From Pyramidobacter piscolens (GTDB lineage: Bacteria; Synergistota; Synergistia; Synergistales; Dethiosulfovibrionaceae), in NCBI GenBank assembly GCA_004558205.1, contig SFDM01000025.1, positions 1 to 64,000 on the forward strand: a DNA stretch of 64,000 nt, given 5' to 3'. This document shows, piece after piece, positions 1 through 7,499 of the stretch (its first letter is position 1; each line of letters opens with the position of its first letter). The translations under genes were made by a program, and so were the position numbers. The notes under the pieces were generated by a model, which was not told the origin of the DNA, searched no databases, and saw only the letters and a program-made list of their open reading frames with translations.

Positions 1-326
1 ACGGCTTAAGGCGCCCTTCTTCTACTCCATAGAACAGCTGAACTAACGTCCGGGGCCGGCCCGAGGGGCCATGCAGTCGCTAAAGACTATCCCGGACTGT
101 TCGGCCTGTGTAACTCGCTTGGTGGATACCCCTCGGGTCGTCCCCTCCGTGTCCATTTTGCGTTTTTATTGCAAAATAGTATGAGAGGACTTATGAGGTG
201 CCTCATGTGCCAAATGGCGTTATTTTCCCGCCATGTTCCACGTAGAACATTTTCATAGTTTGCCACCGCTTCGCGATCTTCCGCGCCCCTTTGGCCTTCA
301 GTCTTTTAGCTCCCACGGCAGCTTTT
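1..326. other. Intergenic region, no gene recognised
   Basis: No credible protein-coding gene is visible downstream of the ABC ATPase. The stretch up to about 160 is GC-rich and could fold into several helices, suggesting the end of a structured RNA cut by the window edge, but no conserved RNA core could be identified. Around 156-176 lies a short ATTTTGC...GCAAAAT hairpin, and 215-233 holds a TGGCG...CGCCA hairpin. A parS-like palindrome at 234-249 is listed separately. Confidence 0.4.
234..249. promoter_or_regulatory. parS-like 16-bp palindrome
   Basis: The sequence TGTTCCACGTAGAACA differs by one base from the perfect palindrome TGTTCCACGTGGAACA, which belongs to the family of ParB-binding parS sites (consensus TGTTTCACGTGAAACA). 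The changed base is in the central CACGTG, so binding could be weakened. It lies between genes, as parS sites often do. No parA or parB gene is in the window, so the assignment rests on sequence similarity alone. Confidence 0.35.
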
Positions 327-1103
327 TCAGCGCTCCGAGGCGCAGCTGAGGCAGGGATAGACGATCAGGTCGCCCTGGTCCTCGATAATGCGGGCCTTGA
401 CGCCATAGGCGGCCGCGATGGACTCCTGCGTGATGGCCTCGCGCGGCACGCCCTGGCGGTAGATCTGGCCGCCGCTGAGCAGGACGACCTTGTCGGCGAA
501 GCGGGTGACCACGTTCAGGTCGTGAAGCGTCACCAGCGTTACGATCCCCTTTTCCCTGGTGTAATCCCGCAGGAGCTGGAGCACCTCAAGCTCGTTTTGC
601 ATGTCCAGGTTGGCCGTAGGCTCGTCGAGGATCAGCACCGAAGGCTCGCGCACCAGCGTTTGGGCGATGGAAACCATGCGCCGCTGCCCCCCGCTGAGCT
701 GTGCGAAGGGGCGCGTCGCCAGCGGGGCAATGCGCAGCTTTTCGAGCACGGCGGAGACCCGCTCCAGCTCCCTGTCCTCAAGGCGCAGTGACAGAGCGTG
801 CATCCTGCCGAGGAGCACCACTTCGAAGACCGACAAAAGCGCCTGAGAATCGTTGTCCTGCACCATATAGCCAATCATGTGACTGCGCTGGTGCTCCGAT
901 AGGCGCCGCAGCTCCGCGCCGTCGAAGAACACCTTTCCCTGAGGCTTTAGGGCTCCGGCGATACACTTCAGCAGCGTGGACTTGCCCACGGCGTTGGCCC
1001 CCGCGATGGCCGTCATCTCGCCCGGGGCGGCCTCGAAGGACAGGTCTTTCAGCACGGGCATGCCGTGGTAGGCAAAGGAGAGGTTCTGGACGCTCAGCCT
1101 CAT
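327..1103 (-). CDS. ABC transporter ATP-binding protein, iron-siderophore/heme/cobalamin type
   Basis: 258-residue cytoplasmic ATPase that would power a BtuCD/FepCD-type importer. Visible motifs are Walker A GANAVGKST at residues 35-43, the signature LSGGQRR near residue 137, Walker B VLILDEPTANLD about 20 residues later, and a switch histidine in TLHDLN. Length and motif spacing are normal for the FepC/BtuD family. Its ATG overlaps the permease stop codon (ATGA), so it is the last gene of a three-gene minus-strand operon. The substrate cannot be decided from the sequence; siderophore-iron, heme and cobalamin all use this family. Confidence 0.92.
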   Translation of the reverse strand: MRLSVQNLSFAYHGMPVLKDLSFEAAPGEMTAIAGANAVGKSTLLKCIAGALKPQGKVFFDGAELRRLSEHQRSHMIGYMVQDNDSQALLSVFEVVLLGRMHALSLRLEDRELERVSAVLEKLRIAPLATRPFAQLSGGQRRMVSIAQTLVREPSVLILDEPTANLDMQNELEVLQLLRDYTREKGIVTLVTLHDLNVVTRFADKVVLLSGGQIYRQGVPREAITQESIAAAYGVKARIIEDQGDLIVYPCLSCASER

Positions 1104-2140
1104 GGTTTCAGCCCCTTCCCCTTGATAATCAACGCGAAGAAAAAGGGCACGCCGATCAGCGACGTGATGATGCCGATCGGAAAGACGCTGCCCGCCACGA
1201 GGGTTTTGCTGATAACCGATGCGCAGGAAAGGATCAGCGCGCCGCAGAGCGCCGAGAGAGGCAGGTAGAATCGCTGCTCTTCGCCGGCAAGGATCCGCGC
1301 GATGTGCGGCCCCGCGAGGCCGATGAAGCCGATGGTCCCCACGAAGCAGACCGCTGCCGCGGCCAGCAGCGAGATCAGCAGGAAAGCGCGCAGCTTCAGA
1401 GGCCCAGCGCGCACGCCCAGGCTTTCGGCCTTCTCGTCGCCCAGAAGCAGCGCCGTGTATTTCCAGGCGTCTCTCATCAGCAGCGGGAAGCAGGCCAGGA
1501 ACACACCGGAGATCATGGCCAGCTTAGGCCAGGTCGCTTTCTGCAGGCTGCCAAAGGTCCAGAACACGATAGCCTGCAGATCTCCTTCGGTGGCGTAATA
1601 CTGGAGCAGCGCCTGCAGCGCCTGAAACAGAAACAGCAGCGCAATGCCCGCCAGCACCATGGTGTTCGTCGAAAGGCCCTTCACGCGCCCAAGCCCATAG
1701 ATCAGCAGACAGATCGCCATGGCGAAGAAAAAGGCGTTGAAGGGCACCAGATACTCGGGCGGCAGCGAGAAAAGGCTTACGTCCAGCACGATGGCCAGCG
1801 ACGCGCCGAAAGCCGCCCCCGCGCCGACGCCCAGCGTGTAGGGGCTGGCTAGCGGGTTGCCCAGGATGGTCTGCATGACCGCCCCCGCCAGGCCCAGCGT
1901 GGCCCCTACCGCCGCGGCGGTCAGCGCCACGGGAAGCCTGAGGGTCCACAGGATCGTGCGGACCATGGGAGCCGCCTGGTCGGGGCGGAACAGCCCGAGG
2001 CATACCTCCCGGACCGTCAGAGGCGCCGCGCCGGTCATGACGTCGCGAACCAGCGCCGCCAGCGTCAGCACGGCGAACAGGACGATGAATTGAAGCCGGC
2101 GGCGGCTCAGCTGTTTATAATCCCTGCGAGGAGAGGTCAT
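1100..2140 (-). CDS. FecCD-family ABC transporter permease
   Basis: 346-residue polytopic inner-membrane permease of the FecCD/BtuC family. A short basic N-terminus is followed by about nine or ten hydrophobic segments. Family landmarks include the early GxxLGLAGAVMQTILGNPLA stretch and the later GTIGFIGLAGPHIAR segment, which contacts the ATPase. It follows the binding-protein gene by three bases and overlaps the ATPase gene by four, so all three are probably translationally coupled. With a single permease gene, a homodimer is expected. Confidence 0.93.
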   Translation of the reverse strand: MTSPRRDYKQLSRRRLQFIVLFAVLTLAALVRDVMTGAAPLTVREVCLGLFRPDQAAPMVRTILWTLRLPVALTAAAVGATLGLAGAVMQTILGNPLASPYTLGVGAGAAFGASLAIVLDVSLFSLPPEYLVPFNAFFFAMAICLLIYGLGRVKGLSTNTMVLAGIALLFLFQALQALLQYYATEGDLQAIVFWTFGSLQKATWPKLAMISGVFLACFPLLMRDAWKYTALLLGDEKAESLGVRAGPLKLRAFLLISLLAAAAVCFVGTIGFIGLAGPHIARILAGEEQRFYLPLSALCGALILSCASVISKTLVAGSVFPIGIITSLIGVPFFFALIIKGKGLKP

Positions 2141-2143
2141 CGG

Positions 2144-3253
2144 CTATTTTTCCAACGTCACCATAAAGGCGCCCGTCAGCGGGATCGGAAAGAACCGGTC
2201 GTAGAACTCCTGCAGGGCGGCCTGGGGATCCAGGTCGGCAAAAACCTCGGGATAGAGCATTTTCGCGATGAACTGCATGCCCGCCACGTCAAAGATATGG
2301 CGCGACAGGTCGTGATAGAGAGCGCCTATGCGGTTGTCCCTCACGGCCTTCAGTTCGCCCCATCCCTCGCGGGACTTGTATCCTTCGAGGCGGGCGCGGG
2401 CAACGTCGGCCCGCGCTTCGTAGCCGAGGCCGACGTTCAGCGCCTCGTCGCTGACATAGTTGCCCGTGAAGATGATCACGTCGGGATTAGCGACGAAGAC
2501 CTGTTCCTTGCTGATCTCGCCGTTGGCCCCGGGCACCAGGTCGCGCGCGATGTTGTCGCCGCCGCAGTTCTCCACGATGGCGCCCCACATCTTCTTTCCC
2601 CAGGTGGGGCCGTATACCGCGGGGCCCGACTTGTCGCCGCTGAACTCCATGTAGACCTTCGGGCGGGGGCCCGTCAGCGTGGCGACGCGGTCCGTGATCT
2701 TCGCGAAGTTCGCGGCGTAATAGTCCGCCAGTTCCTGAGCGCGTTTTTCCTGCCCCAGAATCCGGCCGAAGAGCAGCGTGCTTTTGCAGTGGTTCTCCAC
2801 GGTCTGGGAGTGATAGTCCACGAAGACCACGGGAATGCCGGCCCCTTCAAAGAGTTTCAGCTCGTCGGGCACCAGCTTGAAGTCATTCTGCGCCATGAAG
2901 ACCACATCGGGACGCAGGGCCATGACCGCCTCGGCGTTAAAGGCGTTCTTCTGGATATAGCCCACGTCGGGAATCGAAGCCACAGCGGGAAAGGCCTTCA
3001 CAAAGGCGTCCCAGGTGGACTGGCGGCGGCCTTTCCAATATTTGGCCGACCAGCCGACGATCTTCGAGAGCCCCTCTTCGCCCGTCGCCGCGATGTACTC
3101 CTCAAAGTTGAAAGTCAGCACCACGCGCTCCACAGGCTGCCGCACCGTCACAGGGCGGCCGAGAACGTCGGTCACCGTGATCTCCCCCGCCGCGGCGGCG
3201 GAGCAGAAAAACGCGAGCGCCAGAGCGAGCGCGGCGGCAAATTTTTTTGTCAT
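2144..3253 (-). CDS. ABC transporter substrate-binding protein (FepB/BtuF-like)
   Basis: 369-residue exported binding protein, first gene of the importer operon. The N-terminus is a Sec signal peptide (MTKK plus a hydrophobic Ala-rich core) with a likely cut after AAA, before GEITVTDVLGRPV. That segment is the usual start of the helical-backbone iron-complex/cobalamin binding proteins. There is no lipobox cysteine, so a soluble periplasmic protein is expected. A strong GGAGG lies 7 bases before the ATG. Residues such as RPDVVF and NPDVIIF are typical of the two lobes. The ligand is not determinable here. Confidence 0.9.
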   Translation of the reverse strand: MTKKFAAALALALAFFCSAAAAGEITVTDVLGRPVTVRQPVERVVLTFNFEEYIAATGEEGLSKIVGWSAKYWKGRRQSTWDAFVKAFPAVASIPDVGYIQKNAFNAEAVMALRPDVVFMAQNDFKLVPDELKLFEGAGIPVVFVDYHSQTVENHCKSTLLFGRILGQEKRAQELADYYAANFAKITDRVATLTGPRPKVYMEFSGDKSGPAVYGPTWGKKMWGAIVENCGGDNIARDLVPGANGEISKEQVFVANPDVIIFTGNYVSDEALNVGLGYEARADVARARLEGYKSREGWGELKAVRDNRIGALYHDLSRHIFDVAGMQFIAKMLYPEVFADLDPQAALQEFYDRFFPIPLTGAFMVTLEK

Positions 3254-3787
3254 GCGAATTCCTCCCCAAAAGATAAAGTGAAAGTAAGCCTCCTTTTCAG
3301 AGGCGCCACAATTATAACACGCTTTTTTTTAAACATAACACGAAAAGTTTTTCCTTACCGCCCTTTCGAAAAAATGTGTGTTTAGCGACGGTTTCATTCG
3401 AAAAGAATAAATAGTTTCGCCCAGAGAATCCAAAGACATTTCCTACAGGGACCTTGTGCAGACTTTGGTCAAGATCAAGGCTGAATACATTGATGGAAAG
3501 CGAATTACTGCTCCAGTGAAGAAAAATGTACAAAATAAGTGCGATAAAACGCGCATTAGTGTCACTAATTTTTCATCCTTCGAAATATTTTTCTTTATCA
3601 ATAAAACATTTCAGTAGAATTGAAAGATTTTGCGATTTTAGCAATATCTTTCAGTAGACAAGGCGCCTTTGTGAAGGCCCTAGGCAGATGTCTCCTTGTT
3701 TAAGGGCGAAAGAACCTTTGAAAAAATCGCGAAAAGTTGTACAATGCCCCTATAAAAAATTTTTTTGATAGAAAGAGGTCTTGATTA
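3254..3787. other. Intergenic region with divergent promoters
   Basis: This 534-base AT-rich gap separates the divergent importer operon and the FliB-like gene. On the minus strand TATAAT (3316-3311) is a good -10 element for the importer operon, but its -35 is weak. About 3440-3600 reads as a short conceptual peptide without a proper start and may be the remnant of a decayed gene; no family could be assigned. Near 3616-3658 a near-palindrome (GAAAGATTTTGCGATTTTAGCAATATCTTTC parts) with a repeated TTTCAGTAGA is present. Confidence 0.4.
3718..3745 (+). promoter_or_regulatory. Sigma-70-type promoter of the FliB-like gene
   Basis: TTGAAA (3718-3723) and TACAAT (3740-3745) are separated by 16 bases. 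The predicted start of transcription is about 35 bases before the ATG at 3788, and an AGAGGT ribosome-binding site lies between. Confidence 0.6.
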
Positions 3788-4885
3788 ATGTCTGATCCTA
3801 TTTGGATCACCGTCCCTGAATATTTTTCTCAATTTCAATGCAAATGCGGCGATTGCCGGACCTGTTGCTGTACGGGCTGGGGAATCAGCATATCCCGTAC
3901 GGACTATTTCCGCCTGGTGGGGATGGAATGCTCCAAAGGCCTGAGACGCCGCGTCGACGAAAGCCTTTCCCTTCTGCCCGACGCGTCGGAAGAGCGATAC
4001 GCCAGACTGAACCCCAACTGGCTCGGCCAGTGCCATATGCGCGCCGGCGACGGTTACTGCGCCCTTCAGAGAGAGCGGGGAGAGAACGTCCTGCCTCTGA
4101 TCTGCCGCCTCTATCCCCGCAAAATCCGCCGTGGGCTGGAACTGGAAGGTTCCTGCGCGAACAGCTGCGAGAAAACCCTGGAACTGCTGTGGGAACAAAA
4201 GGAGCCGCTGCGCTTTGTGAGGATTCAAAAACCCGCTTCACTGCCCGACGCGCCGGCCTGCGCGGCAGAAGCACAGGTTGCCCGCGACATCGAAAGGCGG
4301 CGCGGCGCCATCGCCTGCCTGCAGGACCGGAGCCTTTCCCTTGGAGACCGGCTGGCGCGGCTGGCTGGCGCTGAGAGGAAGGAACCAGACATGGAGCCGG
4401 CCTTCCGGACCTGCGTCTCCATACTCTGCGCCCTGGCTTACGAGAGCCCCAGCCTCGGCCGGTACGCCGGCGAGGTGCTGAAATTCTACGGACTGCCCTT
4501 CGGCGCGGAGGCCCTTCTTGGGATCTCCGACAGCGAGATGGACCGCGCCTTTGAAAAATACCGCCTCGCCGCGGAGCGTTTCGACAGGCGCTTCCCCCAA
4601 TGGCCCATCTTCGCGGAGCAGGTGCTCGTCAATCACCTTTTCTTCAGCAGCGATATGGGCACGGCGGCGCTCTGCGCCGTCTCATCGCTGATGCGCTTCA
4701 TGTCGGCGGGATGGACGGCCCTGCGCGAGGGGCGCGACGCCCTGATCGACGTCTGCGCGGCTTCCTTCCGATTTATGGAGCACACGGATTTCGACCGGAA
4801 CGTGAACATTGTGCTGAAGGGGCTTCATTTCAATTCCTCCAGCTCTCTCGCAAGCCTCATAGAGAACGAAGCCATCGCCGGCTGA
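3788..4885 (+). CDS. FliB-like cysteine-cluster protein (flagellin lysine-N-methylase family)
   Basis: 365-residue protein whose N-terminus holds a cysteine cluster: CKCGDCRTCCCTGWGI near residues 18-33, then CHMR, CALQ, LICRLYPR and SCANSCEKT. This arrangement matches the FliB/YkgJ-type families, where the cysteines are thought to bind metal or an iron-sulfur cluster. FliB members methylate flagellin lysines. No flagellar gene is in the window, and many family members occur in non-motile bacteria, so the substrate is open. The ATG at 3788 has an AGAGG site 8 bases upstream. It stands alone between two promoters. Confidence 0.75.
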   Translation: MSDPIWITVPEYFSQFQCKCGDCRTCCCTGWGISISRTDYFRLVGMECSKGLRRRVDESLSLLPDASEERYARLNPNWLGQCHMRAGDGYCALQRERGENVLPLICRLYPRKIRRGLELEGSCANSCEKTLELLWEQKEPLRFVRIQKPASLPDAPACAAEAQVARDIERRRGAIACLQDRSLSLGDRLARLAGAERKEPDMEPAFRTCVSILCALAYESPSLGRYAGEVLKFYGLPFGAEALLGISDSEMDRAFEKYRLAAERFDRRFPQWPIFAEQVLVNHLFFSSDMGTAALCAVSSLMRFMSAGWTALREGRDALIDVCAASFRFMEHTDFDRNVNIVLKGLHFNSSSSLASLIENEAIAG

Positions 4886-5001
4886 TCCCGAAGGCAATTC
4901 CTCCAGTCCCAAAAACGGAACGGCTCAAAAACGTCCAGCCGCGACAAATCAGGGCCGCTGTCCACCTTTCTCTAACCCTGGCGCCGAATCAGCGTCCCCT
5001 C

Positions 5002-5031
5002 TTGCCAAAAGGAAAGATTCTCTGGTATAAT
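5002..5031 (+). promoter_or_regulatory. Promoter of the iclR-type gene
   Basis: TTGCCA (5002-5007) and TATAAT (5026-5031) are separated by 18 bases. The -10 element abuts a 17-bp palindrome (5030-5046), which points to repression by a protein bound over the start of transcription. Confidence 0.7.
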
Positions 5032-5046
5032 TCCACCATACGGAAT
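5030..5046. promoter_or_regulatory. Palindromic operator, copy 1 (iclR-type promoter)
   Basis: ATTCCACCATACGGAAT is a 17-bp imperfect palindrome overlapping the last base of the -10 box. The same pattern, ATTNCRYNATANGRAAT, recurs three times at the TRAP operon (6152, 6375, 6394). It is the best candidate for the operator of the adjacent IclR-family regulator, implying autoregulation. Confidence 0.65.
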
Positions 5047-5092
5047 AGAGAGTCAAAATATTGAAATTGATTTTTGAAGGGACCGAGGTTTG

Positions 5093-5890
5093 ATGATCCA
5101 GAGTTTAAAGCGTTCCATGAACATCCTGAGCTACATGTCCAGGCGGGGAAAACTGGAGTATTCCATCGCCGAGCTGTCCGCCGCGACGGAACTGCCGCCC
5201 AGCACCGTATTTCGGGTGCTCCAGACCTTCATGTCCGACGACTATGTCCTGCTGGACCCCAAGTCCCACCTTTACCGCCTGGGGCCGGCGCTGATCCCCC
5301 TGGGACGGGCGGCGGGCAACGAGAAGGACCTGGGAGCGCTGGCCATGCCTTTTTTGCAGCAGATCGCCAACGAAACGGGCGACGACGCCTTCCTGATGGT
5401 CATCTCAGGCTATCACAGCCAGGTGGTGGCAAAGGCCGACGGCCCCAACCGCATCAAGATCGTGTCGGGCTTCGAGGCCAACGCCGACCTGCACTGCGGT
5501 GCCAACAGGAAAATGCTTTTGGCCTTTCAGAGCGACGAGTTCATCGAGGAGTACATCCGCCACGGCCTGAAAGCCTACACGTCGAGCACCATCACCGACC
5601 CCAAGGTGCTGCGCGGCGAACTGGAAACCATCAGGGACGAAAAGACCAGCTTCTCTCTCAGCGAGTTTATCGACGGGGCCATGGGCGTCAGCGCGCCGGT
5701 GTTCGACAGCGAAGGGCGCCTGGCGGCCTCCATCGGCACCAGCGGCCCCGCCTTCCAGGTGACGTCCACGAAGATCAGCAACCACAAAAAGGTTATCTCG
5801 CGATGCGCCCAGGGCCTGTCAAAGCTGCTGGGATACAAGGGCAGCGGGGAACGGGCGTCTGAAGCCGCTCCCGCCGCAGAGAGTGACTGA
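5093..5890 (+). CDS. IclR-family transcriptional regulator
   Basis: 265-residue regulator. Residues 1-70 form the winged helix-turn-helix typical of IclR (IAELSAATELPPSTVFRVLQ), followed by the linker (HLYRLGPALIPLG) and the effector-binding domain. The latter includes LHCGANRKMLLAF and SEFIDGAMGVSAPVF. A TTG lies just before the ATG, but ATG 5093 fits the GAGG site better. It sits upstream of and co-oriented with the TAXI-TRAP operon, and shared palindromes at both promoters suggest it controls itself and that operon. The ligand is unknown, presumably the transported acid or amino acid derivative. Confidence 0.9.
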   Translation: MIQSLKRSMNILSYMSRRGKLEYSIAELSAATELPPSTVFRVLQTFMSDDYVLLDPKSHLYRLGPALIPLGRAAGNEKDLGALAMPFLQQIANETGDDAFLMVISGYHSQVVAKADGPNRIKIVSGFEANADLHCGANRKMLLAFQSDEFIEEYIRHGLKAYTSSTITDPKVLRGELETIRDEKTSFSLSEFIDGAMGVSAPVFDSEGRLAASIGTSGPAFQVTSTKISNHKKVISRCAQGLSKLLGYKGSGERASEAAPAAESD

Positions 5891-5903
5891 CAGTAATTTG
5901 TGA

Positions 5904-6062
5904 TTCACGCGCTCAACATCGAATTGAATATTCAAGAAAAAAGATTTCAACGCGAAGGCCGCGAAGGACGCAAAGGAAAAGCTTAAGGGCTTATAAAGAC
6001 CGGCTAAGGTTCGGTTTTTCCTTTGCGCTCTTTGCGGCCTCTGCGTTCCAATCTTTTTTCTT
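5904..6062. repeat. Palindromic intergenic repeat, copy 1
   Basis: A left arm of the type AAGATTTCAACGCGAAGG plus GGACGCAAAGGAAAA (about 5939-5980) is mirrored by a right arm TTTTTCCTTTGCGCTCTTTG plus GCGTTCCAATCTTTTTT (about 6014-6059). The flank CGCTCAACATCGAATTGAA matches the outer arm of copy 2 at 12243. The arms would fold into a long hairpin. Such non-coding palindromes are typical of REP/MITE-like families; no terminal gene or transposase is present. Confidence 0.75.
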
Positions 6063-6107
6063 TTCTGAGACCGCCCTTTTCGCCACATCCAGAGCGACGC
6101 CTTCGAT

Positions 6108-6133
6108 GGGACCCCCCGCGGGGTCCTTTTTTT
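6108..6133 (+). terminator. Intrinsic terminator of the iclR-type gene
   Basis: The GC-rich hairpin GGACCCC / GGGGTCC is followed by seven Ts on the plus strand, 220 bases downstream of the regulator's stop codon. Confidence 0.8.
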
Positions 6134-6151
6134 ACGCATCGCCAGACTCGT

Positions 6152-6168
6152 ATTCCGTAATACGAAAT
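6152..6168. promoter_or_regulatory. Palindromic operator, copy 2 (distal)
   Basis: ATTCCGTAATACGAAAT matches the 17-bp pattern seen at 5030, 6375 and 6394. It lies about 190 bases upstream of the TAXI-TRAP promoter, a distance compatible with DNA looping or with a role as an auxiliary site. Confidence 0.6.
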
Positions 6169-6342
6169 ACAAGAAGCGACACGTTCTGTTTTTATGACAA
6201 AATCAACACCTTCCATTCCGCCATAAAAAGAAAATTTCTCAAGTTTTTCGATAGAACGGCCGTCAAAATCCTTTCCAGCGCAGTCTATAGCGCGCCTCTT
6301 GCGTTTTTTATCTTGCGTTTTTTAAATTTTTAAGGCCGCCTC

Positions 6343-6371
6343 TTGACAGACAAAACAAATCATGCTAGGAT
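6343..6371 (+). promoter_or_regulatory. Promoter of the TAXI-TRAP operon
   Basis: A consensus TTGACA (6343-6348) and TAGGAT (6366-6371), preceded by TGC, are 17 bases apart. Two operator-like palindromes start four bases downstream and cover the predicted start site, a layout expected for a repressed promoter. Confidence 0.75.
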
Positions 6372-6374
6372 TTC

Positions 6375-6391
6375 ATTGCGTAATAAGAAAT
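6375..6391. promoter_or_regulatory. Palindromic operator, copy 3
   Basis: ATTGCGTAATAAGAAAT fits the 17-bp palindromic pattern. It lies directly downstream of the -10 box, with copy 4 starting three bases after it, so the two would be bound on nearby faces of the helix. Confidence 0.6.
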
Positions 6392-6393
6392 TC

Positions 6394-6410
6394 ATTTCAC
6401 AATACGGAAT
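6394..6410. promoter_or_regulatory. Palindromic operator, copy 4
   Basis: ATTTCACAATACGGAAT shares the half-site ATACGGAAT with copy 1 at the regulator's own promoter. It ends one base before the AGGGGG ribosome-binding site of the receptor gene. Confidence 0.6.
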
Positions 6411-6423
6411 TAGGGGGATTTTC

Positions 6424-7476
6424 ATGCAAAAGAAAGGTTTAATAACGGCTGTAGTTTTGGCGGCAGTAGTGGCGGTTGCGAGCGGCGGTCTGTATTTTCT
6501 TTCACGCTCCCGTGAAGAACCGGTGAACAGGACGGCGGCGGGCACGGCGGTCCAGAACGCCGGCAAGATCCGTTTCGCCACGCTGGGAACGGGGTCTTCC
6601 TGGTACGTCTACGGCGCGACGATCGCCGACGTGGCGCACCGTTATATGCCCGACCTGAACTTCGACGTGATGCCCTATTCGGGCGGTATCGGCAACGTGC
6701 TGCTCCAGGCTCAGAACAAGGCCGACATCAGCATCAGCTCCAACATCACCAACGCCTGGGCCAAGGACGGCACCATGGCCTTCGCTTCTACGGGCGCCAA
6801 CCCGAACCTGCGCTGCATCATCGGCATGCTGGACCAGATGTACGTGGCCATCGCCATCCGCAACGGCAGCGACATCAAGAACCTTCGCGACATCGCGGAG
6901 AAGAAGCTGCCCATCCACATGTTCACGGCCGAAAAGGGCCAGACCAGCGAGTTCACGGCTCAGGTCGTGCTGAAATCACTGGGATGCAGCTATGAGGACC
7001 TGAAGGCCTGGGGCGGCAGCGTGGAGCACACGGACTTCGCCAGCATCGTCAATGCGGCGAAGGACGGCAAGTGCGACCTCTTCATCCAGCAGATTTCCGC
7101 GGGGCACGCTTCCTTCACGGAGCTTCTGCTGACGGCCGATTTCCGCGTGGGACAGCTGGACGACCAGTCTCTGGAGTTCATGAAATCCAACGGTTACTCC
7201 CTGGCCACCATGCCGGCGAACACCTTCCCCAAACAGAAGGAATCCATCCTCTGCGCCGGCGTCAACTCCACGGTGAACTGCAACGCGTCGCTGGATGAGG
7301 GCGTGGCCTACAAGATCGCCAAAGCGGTCTATGAACACCCAGCCGATCTGGCCCAGGGCCACAAAGGGCTGGGCAACTTCAGCCAGAAGCTGGCCGCCGA
7401 CGTGCCCTCCAACGGCGGTCTGCCGATCCATCCCGGCGCGCTGCGCTTCTACCGCGAAATCGGCCTGGTCAAGTAG
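6424..7476 (+). CDS. TAXI-family TRAP transporter solute receptor
   Basis: 350-residue periplasmic receptor of the TAXI class. An N-terminal hydrophobic segment (residues 6-24) serves as signal or membrane anchor. Then come the TAXI hallmarks: IRFATLGTGSSWYVYGATIA, SGGIGNVLLQ and ADISIS, and later HMFTAEKGQTSEF. The TTG 81 bases upstream lies before the operators, so the ATG at 6424 with AGGGGG is preferred. It is the first gene of a five-gene operon and delivers its ligand to the fused permease encoded next. TAXI ligands are usually glutamate-like or other carboxylated amino acids; the ligand here is not known. Confidence 0.92.
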   Translation: MQKKGLITAVVLAAVVAVASGGLYFLSRSREEPVNRTAAGTAVQNAGKIRFATLGTGSSWYVYGATIADVAHRYMPDLNFDVMPYSGGIGNVLLQAQNKADISISSNITNAWAKDGTMAFASTGANPNLRCIIGMLDQMYVAIAIRNGSDIKNLRDIAEKKLPIHMFTAEKGQTSEFTAQVVLKSLGCSYEDLKAWGGSVEHTDFASIVNAAKDGKCDLFIQQISAGHASFTELLLTADFRVGQLDDQSLEFMKSNGYSLATMPANTFPKQKESILCAGVNSTVNCNASLDEGVAYKIAKAVYEHPADLAQGHKGLGNFSQKLAADVPSNGGLPIHPGALRFYREIGLVK

Positions 7477-7499
7477 AAACTGAGAAAGGACGGCTGATT

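Larger units (their letters stand above)
5891..6423. other. Regulatory intergenic region of the TAXI-TRAP operon
   Basis: This 533-base gap holds, in order, a palindromic dispersed repeat, an intrinsic terminator, one distal operator, an AT-rich stretch, the operon promoter and two operators over the transcription start. Each is listed separately. No additional gene is credible here. Confidence 0.7.

Noticed and set aside
1..160. Possible tmRNA or RNase P RNA fragment
   Set aside because: GCTTAA and CGGCTTA-like strings and a GTGTCCA end were tempting, but the T-loop and the conserved core of either RNA could not be matched on either strand.
3312..3533. 73-residue minus-strand ORF upstream of the importer
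   Set aside because: It overlaps the likely promoter of the importer operon and has no ribosome-binding site or family.
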